Positions 1 to 8,036 of a stretch of 64,000 bases of DNA are shown piece by piece. Position 1 is the first letter of the stretch, and every line of letters starts with the position of its first letter. The stretch is from positions 1-64,000 of the forward strand of contig JAISLU010000001.1 in assembly GCA_031277095.1 (NCBI GenBank), read 5' to 3'. The DNA comes from Synergistaceae bacterium. Lineage in GTDB: Bacteria; Synergistota; Synergistia; Synergistales; Aminobacteriaceae. Below the pieces are notes generated by a model. It made no database searches, was not told the DNA's origin, and worked only from the letters and a program-made list of their open reading frames with translations. Made by a program: the position numbers and the translations under genes.

Positions 1-90
1 GGGGCCCGGCTCGCAATAGAAGCATTGGATACAAGCAAGGCTTTTAATAAGCCGCTTGACTTTTTTCTAGCCAGATACCTTTTGATGTAG
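1..90 (+). CDS. possible 3' end of a gene cut by the window edge
   Basis: Frame 1 is open from the first base to a TAG at 88-90, giving a 29-residue tail ending in LDFFLARYLLM. The other two plus frames close sooner. A stretch this short can be open by chance, no family is recognisable, and I list it only because the composition is compatible with coding. Confidence 0.25.
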   Translation, partial: GARLAIEALDTSKAFNKPLDFFLARYLLM

Positions 91-401
91 TGTTGAATTT
101 GTTCCCATTTTAGGATAAAAACACCTCGATTCGGAAGCCCGAGCCGTACCCGCCAAGAAGTCCAGCGGCGGCGGCGCGAGATTTGCCGGCTTGGCCTGTC
201 CCTCGCGGGGGCCGCTGTCACATAGTGGAGGTGCGCCCGGCATAGGCGTTAGTTTTAGGGGAACTCCGGTGGGTTTCGTTTAGTTTTTTAGTTTTTTAAT
301 TTTTTAATTTTAAAAATCGTTACCTCCATTCTTGATTTTATACAAAAAAAACATATACTTATAATTACAAATATAGTGACGGGTAAAGGGGGCGTTGAGC
401 C
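91..401. other. intergenic region with an AT-rich leader
   Basis: No gene is recognisable here. The first half is GC-rich without a clear open frame. The part from about 280 to 370 is a run of T- and A-rich words (repeated agtttttt / aattttt) just ahead of the regulator gene and probably carries its promoter, but I cannot fix a -35/-10 pair with confidence. Confidence 0.45.
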
Positions 402-830
402 GTGCAAACAATGCAGTCGATAGGCGCGAATATCAAGGCGAAGCGTCGTTCACTGGGGCTCCATCAAGAAGATCTGGCGAACAAGCTAGGTTTGACCCAG
501 GCGAACGTCAGCCGCATCGAGGCCAGTGTCAAGGGCCCCAGCGGGGAGATGATGGTAGCCTTTGCCGAAGCGTTGGGTTGCGACGTCCGGGAGCTGTTGG
601 GCATCGAGCAATCCGGGAAGCCAGTGAAAGAGCTGGACGAGAACACCAAGACCTTTGTTGTGAACGCCATAAAGGGCGATCCCCAGTTTGGCGTATCCCT
701 GCGGAGTTTCGTCAACGACTTCCAGGACCTTACGAACGAGGACTGGAAGTTTCTGGCGACCCATTTGAAACTGGCCTTGGGCTACGCGGCCGACGCCATC
801 AAGGCCAAACGGCTGAAGGGCAAATTTTAA
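402..830 (+). CDS. XRE-family helix-turn-helix transcriptional regulator
   Basis: A 142-residue DNA-binding protein. Residues about 7-60 form a Cro/C1-type helix-turn-helix: KAKRRSLGLHQEDLANKLGL, then TQANVSRIEAS as the recognition helix region. The C-terminal 80 residues are a helical tail without a recognised enzymatic domain. The start is a GTG at 402 behind a G-rich stretch (GGGGGCG); an ATG at 411 is the alternative and changes nothing in the domain. It stands alone, with the next gene convergent on the minus strand. Its target is unknown. XRE proteins of this size are common as autoregulators of mobile or stress modules, so it may control something outside the window. A small duplication, ggcaaattttaagga followed by ggcaaatttaa, spans its stop codon. 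Confidence 0.85.
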   Translation: MQTMQSIGANIKAKRRSLGLHQEDLANKLGLTQANVSRIEASVKGPSGEMMVAFAEALGCDVRELLGIEQSGKPVKELDENTKTFVVNAIKGDPQFGVSLRSFVNDFQDLTNEDWKFLATHLKLALGYAADAIKAKRLKGKF

Positions 831-959
831 GGAGAGGCAAATTTAAGCAAAAATGCGCACCCCTTCAGGTTTTTACGATCTGCGGCCTGACCCCGCTGAC
901 CTCTTTTCGCCGCAGGAAGGGCAGTAACCGTAACCAAAGATCTGCTGGTCGCCTGCCCG

Positions 960-2252
960 TCATTTAAACGCGCCCTTGAACTCCTCGTAGCTCATGGCCC
1001 GGTAGGGCTCGGCGGGCTTTCCCGGAACGTGGAGGGCCCCGGCGGGACAGAACCCCACGCACCGCTGGCACGACTGGCAGAGGGCCGGGTTCATCACGGG
1101 GTAATTCTCCGGGTCAAGGGTGAGAGCCCCGGCGGGACAGTTATCCGCGCAACGTTTGCAGCGCACGCATTTTTCCCGGTCCACCGAGATGGGGAAGATT
1201 TTGTAAAACAAGTTCCAGGGCTTGCGGGTTTGAGCCAGCCAGTGAAAAAAACCCGAGAGCACCGGAATCCCGCCGCCCCACTCCAGCCCGCCCTTCAAAA
1301 GGTCGCAGGCGAAAGACCGCGCCTCCAGCAGAGCTTTTTTCACCCGCGCCTCGTTTCTATCCACCGGCAGAGTCTTGTTGTTATAGTTCCCCGGCATGAC
1401 AAAGGCCTTGGCGGCTATGGGCTCGTAGCCCTTTTCCGTCAGAATTTTGCGGAGGGGCCCCTGCATACCCGCCGTAAAACCCCCGCAGGTGGCCGCCATA
1501 AAAACCTCTCTCCCCTCCCCGGCGGGCATGGACTGGACGAAACGCCACACCGCGGGGTACGTGGAGGCACAGGCGATGGGAAAGATCAAGCCGATGGAAC
1601 ACTCCGAGCTGAGGGTCCGAGGGCACGCCTCGTCCATGGTGCGCAGATGGACGGGAAGCCCCTCCTGTCTCAGGGTCTCCGCTATGGTCTGGGCGGCCAG
1701 CAGGCTGTTGCCCGTGCCCGTGAAGACGAAAATTTCCACCGGCGTGCCGTGGAGCTTGGCCGACGGGATTGTGCTTTTCGCCTTCAGGGAAAGTTTATAG
1801 AGCGTGGAAAAGATCCCACCGTTTTCTTTTCTCGACCCGCTGCGGGCGAACCCCACGCGCTCGTAAAAGTTGATCGAGTTGTCCGTAGCGTAGACGGTCA
1901 AGTGCCTCGCCTTCGGCTCCATCTCCGCGCAGCGCGACGCGGCCCGGGCGATCAGCCGCGACCCCAGGCCCTTGTTGGCGTAGTCGGGATGGATGTAGAG
2001 CATGGAAATCCGGTCCGGCCCCTTCAGCTCGATCATGCCTGCCAGAATGCCGCACACGTAAACCAACTCGTGGCTGTACCCCATGACCCTCCGGCTCTCG
2101 ATGGCCGCCGCGTAACGCTGAAAAGCAGCGCGCCCCTGGGGCGTGAAGCCGTTTTCCTGGGTGGCCTCGACACTTTGCAGCACCAAATCCTGCACCGCTT
2201 CCCCCTGTCCCGGAGCCATGTTTTTAAACTCCAGCTTCTGGATTTCAGACAT
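960..2252 (-). CDS. GNAT acetyltransferase fused to EFR1-type flavodoxin/ferredoxin
   Basis: A 430-residue protein with three parts. Residues about 1-155 are a GNAT N-acetyltransferase fold with the acetyl-CoA loop ANKGLGSRL (92-100) and the late YERVGF motif. Residues about 170-330 are a flavodoxin-like domain with the FMN phosphate loop FTGTGNSLLAAQ at 177-188. The last 70 residues carry two CxxCxxCxxxCP motifs (CVRCKRCADNCP and CQSCQRCVGFCP), each for a [4Fe-4S] cluster. The flavodoxin plus ferredoxin half matches the EFR1 ferrodoxin family; the acetyltransferase in front is unusual. The start ATG has a strong site (AGGGGGG) 6 bases upstream. The redox half could shuttle electrons between ferredoxin and flavin; the acetyl acceptor is unknown. 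The reading frame is continuous with no sign of an assembly join. Confidence 0.8.
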   Translation of the reverse strand: MSEIQKLEFKNMAPGQGEAVQDLVLQSVEATQENGFTPQGRAAFQRYAAAIESRRVMGYSHELVYVCGILAGMIELKGPDRISMLYIHPDYANKGLGSRLIARAASRCAEMEPKARHLTVYATDNSINFYERVGFARSGSRKENGGIFSTLYKLSLKAKSTIPSAKLHGTPVEIFVFTGTGNSLLAAQTIAETLRQEGLPVHLRTMDEACPRTLSSECSIGLIFPIACASTYPAVWRFVQSMPAGEGREVFMAATCGGFTAGMQGPLRKILTEKGYEPIAAKAFVMPGNYNNKTLPVDRNEARVKKALLEARSFACDLLKGGLEWGGGIPVLSGFFHWLAQTRKPWNLFYKIFPISVDREKCVRCKRCADNCPAGALTLDPENYPVMNPALCQSCQRCVGFCPAGALHVPGKPAEPYRAMSYEEFKGAFK

Positions 2253-2503
2253 CGATATCCCCCCTAAAAAACAAAGATCTTCAAGATTTTCGATTGGAGC
2301 GCCTATCCGGCAAACCCCCTAAACAGCGTTCAGGGACATAAGGTTATTGTCGAAAATCAGTTGTGTCACGATTCCTTTGTCATGATACCATATAAGAAAA
2401 CAAGCAATGAAGAGAGCAAATCAGGTCAATCGCTTGCTTTTTAGTGAAGATCCCCGCAGGGGCCGATAAGCAGACGACAAACGAACGAGGTGAATTTTGT
2501 CGA
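2253..2503. other. intergenic region with two small hairpins
   Basis: No gene is seen. Two dyads stand out: AAGCAA at 2402-2407 paired with TTGCTT at 2434-2439 followed by a T run, which could be a weak plus-strand terminator, and CCCCGCAGGGG at 2452-2462. The rest of the gap before the next gene holds the repeat element described separately and a short leader. Confidence 0.4.
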
Positions 2504-2610
2504 TACAGTGAATTAAGATAAAAAGCCTAAAGTTAGAATAGCTAAAAAACAAGTCAATTGCTCTATTTAGAGCGTGTAAATTTAACATTTTTTTAAGTTA
2601 AACGACTATC
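2504..2610. mobile_element. MITE-like element, copy 1
   Basis: This 107-bp noncoding block recurs at 16513-16617 with only a few substitutions and two 1-base length changes. The better-preserved copy begins TATAGT and ends ACTATA, and the two ends can be aligned as imperfect inverted repeats over roughly 20 bases. This copy has TACAGT and ACTATC at its ends. Size, lack of coding capacity, terminal dyad and TA-rich ends fit a miniature inverted-repeat element of the kind mobilised by IS630/Tc1-mariner transposases; that family assignment is inference. It lies about 60 bp ahead of the next gene and so may carry or interrupt its promoter. Confidence 0.65.
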
Positions 2611-2669
2611 CCTTAGTTTCTTCAGCAGCGAGGTCTGCCCCTGAGCTTAAAATTTGTGAGGTGAACTGA

Positions 2670-3770
2670 ATGGCTTTATTTAAACTTCCGGAGTATCGGG
2701 CTCCGTTGTTCGGCCGGGCTCCTTTGAAGGACGCCCCCGCAGTGCGCGTATCGCCCGCCCCGTCTGACGGGGTAGCGCCTCCTGATTATCACGCGCTGTC
2801 CATCTTCCCGGAATATTTCAAAATAGGCAAGGAGCCGGACTCTTGGGTCCTCCCGAAGGAGAGCCGCATGGACTGCGTGCCCGTCCTGCGTGACCGCACA
2901 TCCACGCCGTGGATAGACGCGGTGGAGTTTCGCCGATTGCTGCGCGGGGACGAGATTGTCCTCGGCCGCACGGAAGACGGCAGCGACGGGATTTACGTGG
3001 ACTCCCAGGCGTTTGCCGAGGAAAGCCGCCGGGACGTGTTCGCCTTCCGCACAGGCCGCAGTCGCGAGACGGCCTACTCCCGGGACTATGACGACCTCTA
3101 TGCCCTGCTCCGCCACGAGCGGGAACAGGGTACTATCGTGTGGGTTTTGGGGCCCGCCGTGTCCTTCGACTACGACTCGCGCCGCGCCATGACGAACCTG
3201 ATCGCTAAGGGATACGTTCACGCTCTTTTGGCCGGAAACGCGCTGGCCACCCACGACCTGGAGGGCGCTTTGCTGCACACCGCCCTGGGCCAGGACATAT
3301 ACACCCAGGAGAGCCGGCCCAACGGTCACTATAACCATCTGGACCTGCTCAACCTGGCGCGGAAACACGGGTCCATCAAAAAATTGGTCGAGGCGGAAAA
3401 GCTGGAAGACGGCATCGTTTGCGCCGCCCTCGCCCGCAAAATTCCCCTGGTGCTGGCGGGCTCCATCCGCGACGACGGCCCTCTGCCCGAAGTGTACGGG
3501 GACGTCTACGCGGCCCAGGACGCCATGCGCGCCCATGCCCGCAAGGCTACCACGGTGATAGCCCTGGCCACCCAGCTCCACACCATCGCCGTGGGCAACA
3601 TGACACCCTCCTACACCGTGCGGGACGGCCGGGTGCGTCCCGTGTACTTCTACTCCGTGGACATCGCGGAGTTCGCCGTCAACAAGCTCCGTGACCGGGG
3701 CACCCTTTCGGCCACCACCATCGTCACCAACGTTCAGGATTTTTTGGTCCACCTGAAGAACAATTTGTAA
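2670..3770 (+). CDS. TIGR00300-family protein, archaeal-type ornithine cyclodeaminase homologue
   Basis: A 366-residue cytoplasmic protein. From about residue 150 on it matches the LOR/SDH-related TIGR00300 family, which includes archaeal ornithine cyclodeaminase (ornithine to proline plus ammonia, NAD-dependent). Recognisable blocks are VWVLGPAVSFD, LLAGNALATHDLEGALL, SRPNGHYNHLD, PLVLAGSIRDDGPLPEV, QLHTIAVGNMTPSY and the C-terminal RGTLSATTIVTNV. The first 110 residues are shorter and more divergent than I expect for the family. The ATG has a GTGAGGTG site about 8 bases upstream. Ornithine carbamoyltransferase is also in this window (44 kb), so ornithine turnover is plausible, but this gene is not beside it. 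A MITE-like repeat sits just upstream. Confidence 0.75.
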   Translation: MALFKLPEYRAPLFGRAPLKDAPAVRVSPAPSDGVAPPDYHALSIFPEYFKIGKEPDSWVLPKESRMDCVPVLRDRTSTPWIDAVEFRRLLRGDEIVLGRTEDGSDGIYVDSQAFAEESRRDVFAFRTGRSRETAYSRDYDDLYALLRHEREQGTIVWVLGPAVSFDYDSRRAMTNLIAKGYVHALLAGNALATHDLEGALLHTALGQDIYTQESRPNGHYNHLDLLNLARKHGSIKKLVEAEKLEDGIVCAALARKIPLVLAGSIRDDGPLPEVYGDVYAAQDAMRAHARKATTVIALATQLHTIAVGNMTPSYTVRDGRVRPVYFYSVDIAEFAVNKLRDRGTLSATTIVTNVQDFLVHLKNNL

Positions 3771-3796
3771 ACTCGGTCATAGAAGAGGTAAAGGTG

Positions 3797-5284
3797 ATGT
3801 CGAAAGAACTGACTTTTTATGATGAGGTGAAAAAAAAGCTCAAAGGCAGAAGCCAAGAAGAGCTTCTCGAACTCTTGGCCGAGGTGGCCGAAGACAACTG
3901 GAAAGCGGGGTATTTCATTCTCGAAAGAGCGATGCTGGACTCCGGCAATATCAAAAAATTTGTGAAATCGCTGGTTGCCGAAATCCGCAGACTCGCGTCA
4001 GAGCCGGTCTGGAGCCGGAGATGGCAGGACGGGGCGCGTCTTCCGGATTACTCTCACCTGAAGCAGCAGTTTCTCCTCCTGGAGAAGCGAGGCTACGCCG
4101 ACGCGCTGCTGGAGTTGGGGGAAGAACTCTGGGAGCGGGGCAACGAGCAACTGGGGAAGGCAGACGACGAGGGAGAAACGGGTTCCGCCATCGAGGAGTG
4201 CATGGCCATCGCCCTGAGGGCCGCCCCCAAGTCCTCGCGGAGCCGGCCCGAACAGCTTTTGTGGGCCATAGAATTGGAGTCGACGGACAACTACGGTATT
4301 TTAGCGGCGGCGCATTTCGATTTCATAAAGTCCGGCGAGTATTCCGAGGGCGACTGGCGGGAGGTGGCCCAGGCCCTGGAAGAGCGAGTGAGTGCCATGC
4401 CTCCTGAGTGGCCCCGGGATAATTTTGTGAACTGGCTCGTACAGGCCTACACGGCGGGTGGATTGAGGGAAAGAATCATCCCTCTGCACCAGCGGGAGGG
4501 CAAGTACCCGCAGCTGGTGGATGCCCTTTTGAGCGAGGGACAACGGGAAGAGGCCAAGAAACAGTGCCTTATCGGCTATGAAAAAGCCCTTGAAGCAGGA
4601 AACTACTATACCGAAGGTCTGCACAAGCGATTGGGGGAGATGGCCTGGGCCGACGGGCGATTCGACCTGGCCGCGGCCTATCGCTGGGAGGAATTTTACG
4701 CCAGCCCCTCCGATGAAAGCTACGTCGAGCTGCGCGACGCCGCGGAAAAAGCGGGGGCTTGGCCGGCGGTACGCAAAGCGGCGCTCCATTTGCTGGAAAC
4801 CGGGGCTCGTCTGGACCAGTCCGAGACAAAAAAAGGGGGCAGGTGGCCCTTGCCGCCGACGGAGGTCCCCCCTTTGAAAAAAGAACACTGCGACTCTTTC
4901 CCTGACCTCGAATCTCTCATTCGTATTGCCATCTTGGAGGGGCGCTGTGAAGACTTGATCGAACTTTTCGGCGCGCTGCCTCAGGACCTCGTCCGCCGAG
5001 GATTGGGGGACTATGAGGATTTCGGCCTCAATGACGCCGTCGCCACCGCCCTCTCCGACAAGTACCCGGACGCCGCCCTCGCCATCTGGCGCTCCATGGC
5101 GGATACTCTGCTCGACCGGGTGAGGCCCGCGGACCATAAGATAACGATATCCATTCTGGAACGCATGAAGTCCCTTTACGAGGAGAAAAACCGCCTCGCC
5201 GAGTGGAAGGCTCTGCTCGCCGAACTCAAGACGACCTACAAACGCCATCGCGCCCTGCTGAAAGCTCTAACAGTCCTGGAATGA
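3797..5284 (+). CDS. helical-repeat protein resembling the C-terminal part of SWIM zinc-finger proteins
   Basis: A 495-residue soluble protein, almost entirely helical, rich in Glu, Leu and Ala and with TPR-like periodicity (for example YADALLELGEELWERGN and QREEAKKQCLIGYEKALEAG). The stretch RPEQLLWAIELESTDNYGIL resembles the region that follows the zinc finger in bacterial SWIM-family proteins, but there is no CxCx(n)CxH SWIM motif and no partner gene that supplies it. I chose the ATG at 3797 over the GTG at 3794 because the AGAGG site is better spaced. It lies 23-26 bases after the cyclodeaminase homologue, so the two may be cotranscribed, and 110 bases before the nuclease/ATPase cassette. 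Function unknown; a scaffold role is a guess. Confidence 0.7.
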   Translation: MSKELTFYDEVKKKLKGRSQEELLELLAEVAEDNWKAGYFILERAMLDSGNIKKFVKSLVAEIRRLASEPVWSRRWQDGARLPDYSHLKQQFLLLEKRGYADALLELGEELWERGNEQLGKADDEGETGSAIEECMAIALRAAPKSSRSRPEQLLWAIELESTDNYGILAAAHFDFIKSGEYSEGDWREVAQALEERVSAMPPEWPRDNFVNWLVQAYTAGGLRERIIPLHQREGKYPQLVDALLSEGQREEAKKQCLIGYEKALEAGNYYTEGLHKRLGEMAWADGRFDLAAAYRWEEFYASPSDESYVELRDAAEKAGAWPAVRKAALHLLETGARLDQSETKKGGRWPLPPTEVPPLKKEHCDSFPDLESLIRIAILEGRCEDLIELFGALPQDLVRRGLGDYEDFGLNDAVATALSDKYPDAALAIWRSMADTLLDRVRPADHKITISILERMKSLYEEKNRLAEWKALLAELKTTYKRHRALLKALTVLE

Positions 5285-5394
5285 AAGAGTGAAATGGCAT
5301 AAAATAGCATAAAATATAAACAATATGCAACGATGAAGAATTACAATAAGAAGAGCTGCAATAGGAAGAACTACAAGAGGAGGCTTTACACACG

Positions 5395-6111
5395 ATGGAA
5401 CAGAACATCACGGAACAACTGGTAGAGTTTTTACGAAACAAGAAGGCGGATTTTATCAAACTGACCGACTTCAAGAAAGAAGTCACCGAGCCTTTGAGAA
5501 CACAATTCAAGATCAACAGCAAATCCACCGTGTCTACGATCCAACAAAGCCTTGAGCCTCATTTAGGGGATATTTTGGTGTTCTTGAAGAAGGGGGGCGC
5601 CGTTTCTCTTAGTTTCAAGCCCAAACCGCCGGAACCGCCCAAACCACCAGACCCCCCAGAAGTTCTGCTTTTTCGGATTATACAAAACCAACCTGGAGAG
5701 ACACCCGGGACAATCATCAAAAAAGCCTCTCCCCTCAAAAAAGAGGCATGTCTCGACGTTTTGAATAGTTTGCTCGAACAAGGCAGAGTTCGAGCGTTGA
5801 AACTCAACAACAAATATGTGCCTGTTCTTTATCCAGGGACTCTATCGAAAGTCATAGAGGTGTCTGAAGAGGCATTCCGCGAGGCTTTTCAGAAGCTGGA
5901 GCAAGGGAATTTTTACGTCCGCATCTGCGATATGCGTCGCCATTTAGCGTGGCCCAAACAAGAGTTCGACACGGTATTAAAATCTCTTCGAGACGAGGGG
6001 AAGATCCAACTTCAAGTTGGAGCAATTGATCTTTTTAATGAACAAGACATTCAAGATAGTTTCGTCGACGAAAATGGATTCCGCATGCTCACTCTGAGGT
6101 GGAAGCAATGA
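5395..6111 (+). CDS. winged-helix-like protein, first gene of a nuclease/ATPase cassette
   Basis: A 238-residue protein of unknown function. An N-terminal helical domain (1-75) is followed by a proline-rich hinge (KPPEPPKPPDPPE, about 80-95) and then two tandem segments that look like winged-helix domains (about 96-150 and 158-210, with features such as ACLDVLNSLLEQGRVRAL and FDTVLKSLRDEGKIQL). Such tandem winged helices suggest DNA binding or a subunit that bridges an ATPase. The ATG has AGGAGG 10 bases upstream, and the stop overlaps the next start (ATGA). Base composition is visibly more AT-rich than in the flanking genes. The preceding spacer has imprecise short repeats (gcataaaata twice) and could hold the operon promoter. 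I do not recognise the family. Confidence 0.7.
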   Translation: MEQNITEQLVEFLRNKKADFIKLTDFKKEVTEPLRTQFKINSKSTVSTIQQSLEPHLGDILVFLKKGGAVSLSFKPKPPEPPKPPDPPEVLLFRIIQNQPGETPGTIIKKASPLKKEACLDVLNSLLEQGRVRALKLNNKYVPVLYPGTLSKVIEVSEEAFREAFQKLEQGNFYVRICDMRRHLAWPKQEFDTVLKSLRDEGKIQLQVGAIDLFNEQDIQDSFVDENGFRMLTLRWKQ

Positions 6112-8036
6112 CAAACAATCTGAACGTTCGAGAAGAATTTTTAAAAAACAATCCCTTCTTTTCCGGGAGCGCGGCAGAACCGTGGGAAAACAAGGACCCT
6201 GACATCGCGTCATTGAATCATGCTCCTTATGAACACATTTGTGCGTTAGTTCGGGAAAAAAATAATTATCCACGTAGGCCACTTGCGGGGTTGATAGTGG
6301 GAGAAGCGGGCGCGGGCAAAACACATTTTTTGGGGCGTCTGTTGAAGTACACCCAACAAAACGACATCGCGACGACTTTCGTTTTCGTTCGACCCTTGCT
6401 CAATCCTCACAAAGCGATACGTTACCTGTTGAGCGAAATAGCGGTAAGCCTGAGTAAGACGCGAATTCTGGAGGACCCCGACAAAGGGACCAAGGAAGAA
6501 ATTTCACAGTTTGAGTTCCTTGTTCGCAAAACGATGCAGCGGTATCGAGAAGAAAACCCACAGCCTACGTTCAATTCATTTACAAGCTATTTTGGAAAGG
6601 TATATAAAGGCATTAATCCCAGCCTTTTAATTGCTATTTTCAATTACGACGCATTGAAAAAACAAAGTTCAATTTCGGCGTGGCTTTCAGGCCGTATCGA
6701 TGAAGATTACGTTTCAGACCTGGAGTCCACTGATCGAGAAGGGCGGGAAGATGCGGATTTAGAAGACGAGGCTCGAAAAATCATTCGGTCTCTGGGAATG
6801 CTTCTGGATTATTGTTCAATGTCGATGATCGTTTGTTTTGACCAACTCGATGGAATGAAGGACCTTCCATTGATCAAGGCATTCGAAGCCCTCGTTCATT
6901 TTCTCGTAAACGAAACATACGGCATTTTGCCTCTGGCTTGTCTTCGTGACGGAAGTTGGACGCTCCTCACTTCTTCACTTGATCCTGCAGTAGTCGGAAG
7001 ACTTTTTAGCAATAAAATGTTTTTATGGGGCTGTAGTGTTGCCCAAGCTCAGGAACTTATAAAAGCACGTATTGTTTCTAGGTTCGGGGAAAATTCCGAA
7101 GATAAATATCAATGGTTGATGCTACAGTTGCAAGGCAAATTAAAAGAAAACTATTCGCCTCGACAGGTCATCGCGCTTGCCAATGAGGCTATTTTATACC
7201 CTGCTGAAATAACTCCTCCTCCCGAAATAGATATCGTCGCCTTTTTGGCAGACACGTATCGCCGAGAACGAGACAAAGTGGCCCTAGATTTCGAAGCGTG
7301 GCTTCCAGATAACGAGCGTTTACTGAAAGCCCTCTACGCTTACTTGAGTAACCGTCCCGAATACGATTCCCTGCATGTCCAAAACGGTAAATACATCACT
7401 CTCACGGGGAAATATCGAAAATCTGACGCCGATGAAGTCGCTTGCGCTTTTGTCATCAACACAGCCGATCATTACATGAGGGCACTGGGAGCTTTCAATA
7501 GCGGAATGGATTTTCTTCTGGCCCGTCCGAAAGGAATTTGCTATTACATCACCGACAAACGCTGCAAATTTAAACCTACCTGGACGGCAACTCTTAAAAA
7601 GAAAAAAGAGTTCGAGGAGCTGAACGGAATATCACTCTTTTTGGAAGAATCTCAGGCCATCGACTGGTATGGATTGACATCTTTGATCTTCAAAGTTGAG
7701 GCTGGTGACGTTTCTTTGCCTGCTTCTATGGGATTCCGTACGGCAACGATGGAAGATTTTGCGCGTTACATGAAAGAGGGGTTCGATAAAGACCTTCTGC
7801 AAAAGGTCGCTCCGCCTCCCCCACCGCCTCCCCCTTTTGATTTGGAAAAAAAAATTGTTGATATTCTAAAAACGTCGCCAATGCTTTTCATGACCGTTAC
7901 GATTTTGTTGCAGAATCTGAAAAATGACAACATCATTGTTGCCCGCGACACCTTGCTGAAGTTTATCAAGGACCACCCGGATCGTATGTCTTTGTATGGG
8001 TCCACTGACGATAACCTCGTTATGTTGAAATCATGA
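6108..8036 (+). CDS. AAA-type P-loop ATPase with C-terminal winged-helix domain
   Basis: I start this gene at the ATG at 6108, which overlaps the upstream TGA and has GAGGTGGA just ahead, giving 642 residues; a GTG at 6099 is possible. Walker A is GEAGAGKT (65-72) and Walker B is MIVCFDQLD with Asp245 and Asp248, as in the Orc/Cdc6, KAP and STAND-like groups. The middle (about 255-345) looks like the sensor and lid regions. After a run of eight prolines (near 570) there is a C-terminal segment resembling a winged helix. It is cytosolic, without membrane segments. Its neighbours suggest that it loads or controls the nuclease-translocase encoded next. It resembles the controller ATPases of multi-gene defence systems in general layout, but I cannot match it to a named family. 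AT-richer than host genes. Confidence 0.8.
   Translation: MTNNLNVREEFLKNNPFFSGSAAEPWENKDPDIASLNHAPYEHICALVREKNNYPRRPLAGLIVGEAGAGKTHFLGRLLKYTQQNDIATTFVFVRPLLNPHKAIRYLLSEIAVSLSKTRILEDPDKGTKEEISQFEFLVRKTMQRYREENPQPTFNSFTSYFGKVYKGINPSLLIAIFNYDALKKQSSISAWLSGRIDEDYVSDLESTDREGREDADLEDEARKIIRSLGMLLDYCSMSMIVCFDQLDGMKDLPLIKAFEALVHFLVNETYGILPLACLRDGSWTLLTSSLDPAVVGRLFSNKMFLWGCSVAQAQELIKARIVSRFGENSEDKYQWLMLQLQGKLKENYSPRQVIALANEAILYPAEITPPPEIDIVAFLADTYRRERDKVALDFEAWLPDNERLLKALYAYLSNRPEYDSLHVQNGKYITLTGKYRKSDADEVACAFVINTADHYMRALGAFNSGMDFLLARPKGICYYITDKRCKFKPTWTATLKKKKEFEELNGISLFLEESQAIDWYGLTSLIFKVEAGDVSLPASMGFRTATMEDFARYMKEGFDKDLLQKVAPPPPPPPPFDLEKKIVDILKTSPMLFMTVTILLQNLKNDNIIVARDTLLKFIKDHPDRMSLYGSTDDNLVMLKS

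Noticed and set aside
395-967. A 190-residue open frame over the XRE regulator
   Set aside because: It overlaps the regulator in another frame, is Arg/Gly-rich as shadows of GC-rich genes are, and has no domain.
1029-2267. Long plus-strand open frame opposite the GNAT/EFR1 fusion
   Set aside because: The minus-strand gene has clear domains and a ribosome site; the plus frame is a compositional shadow.
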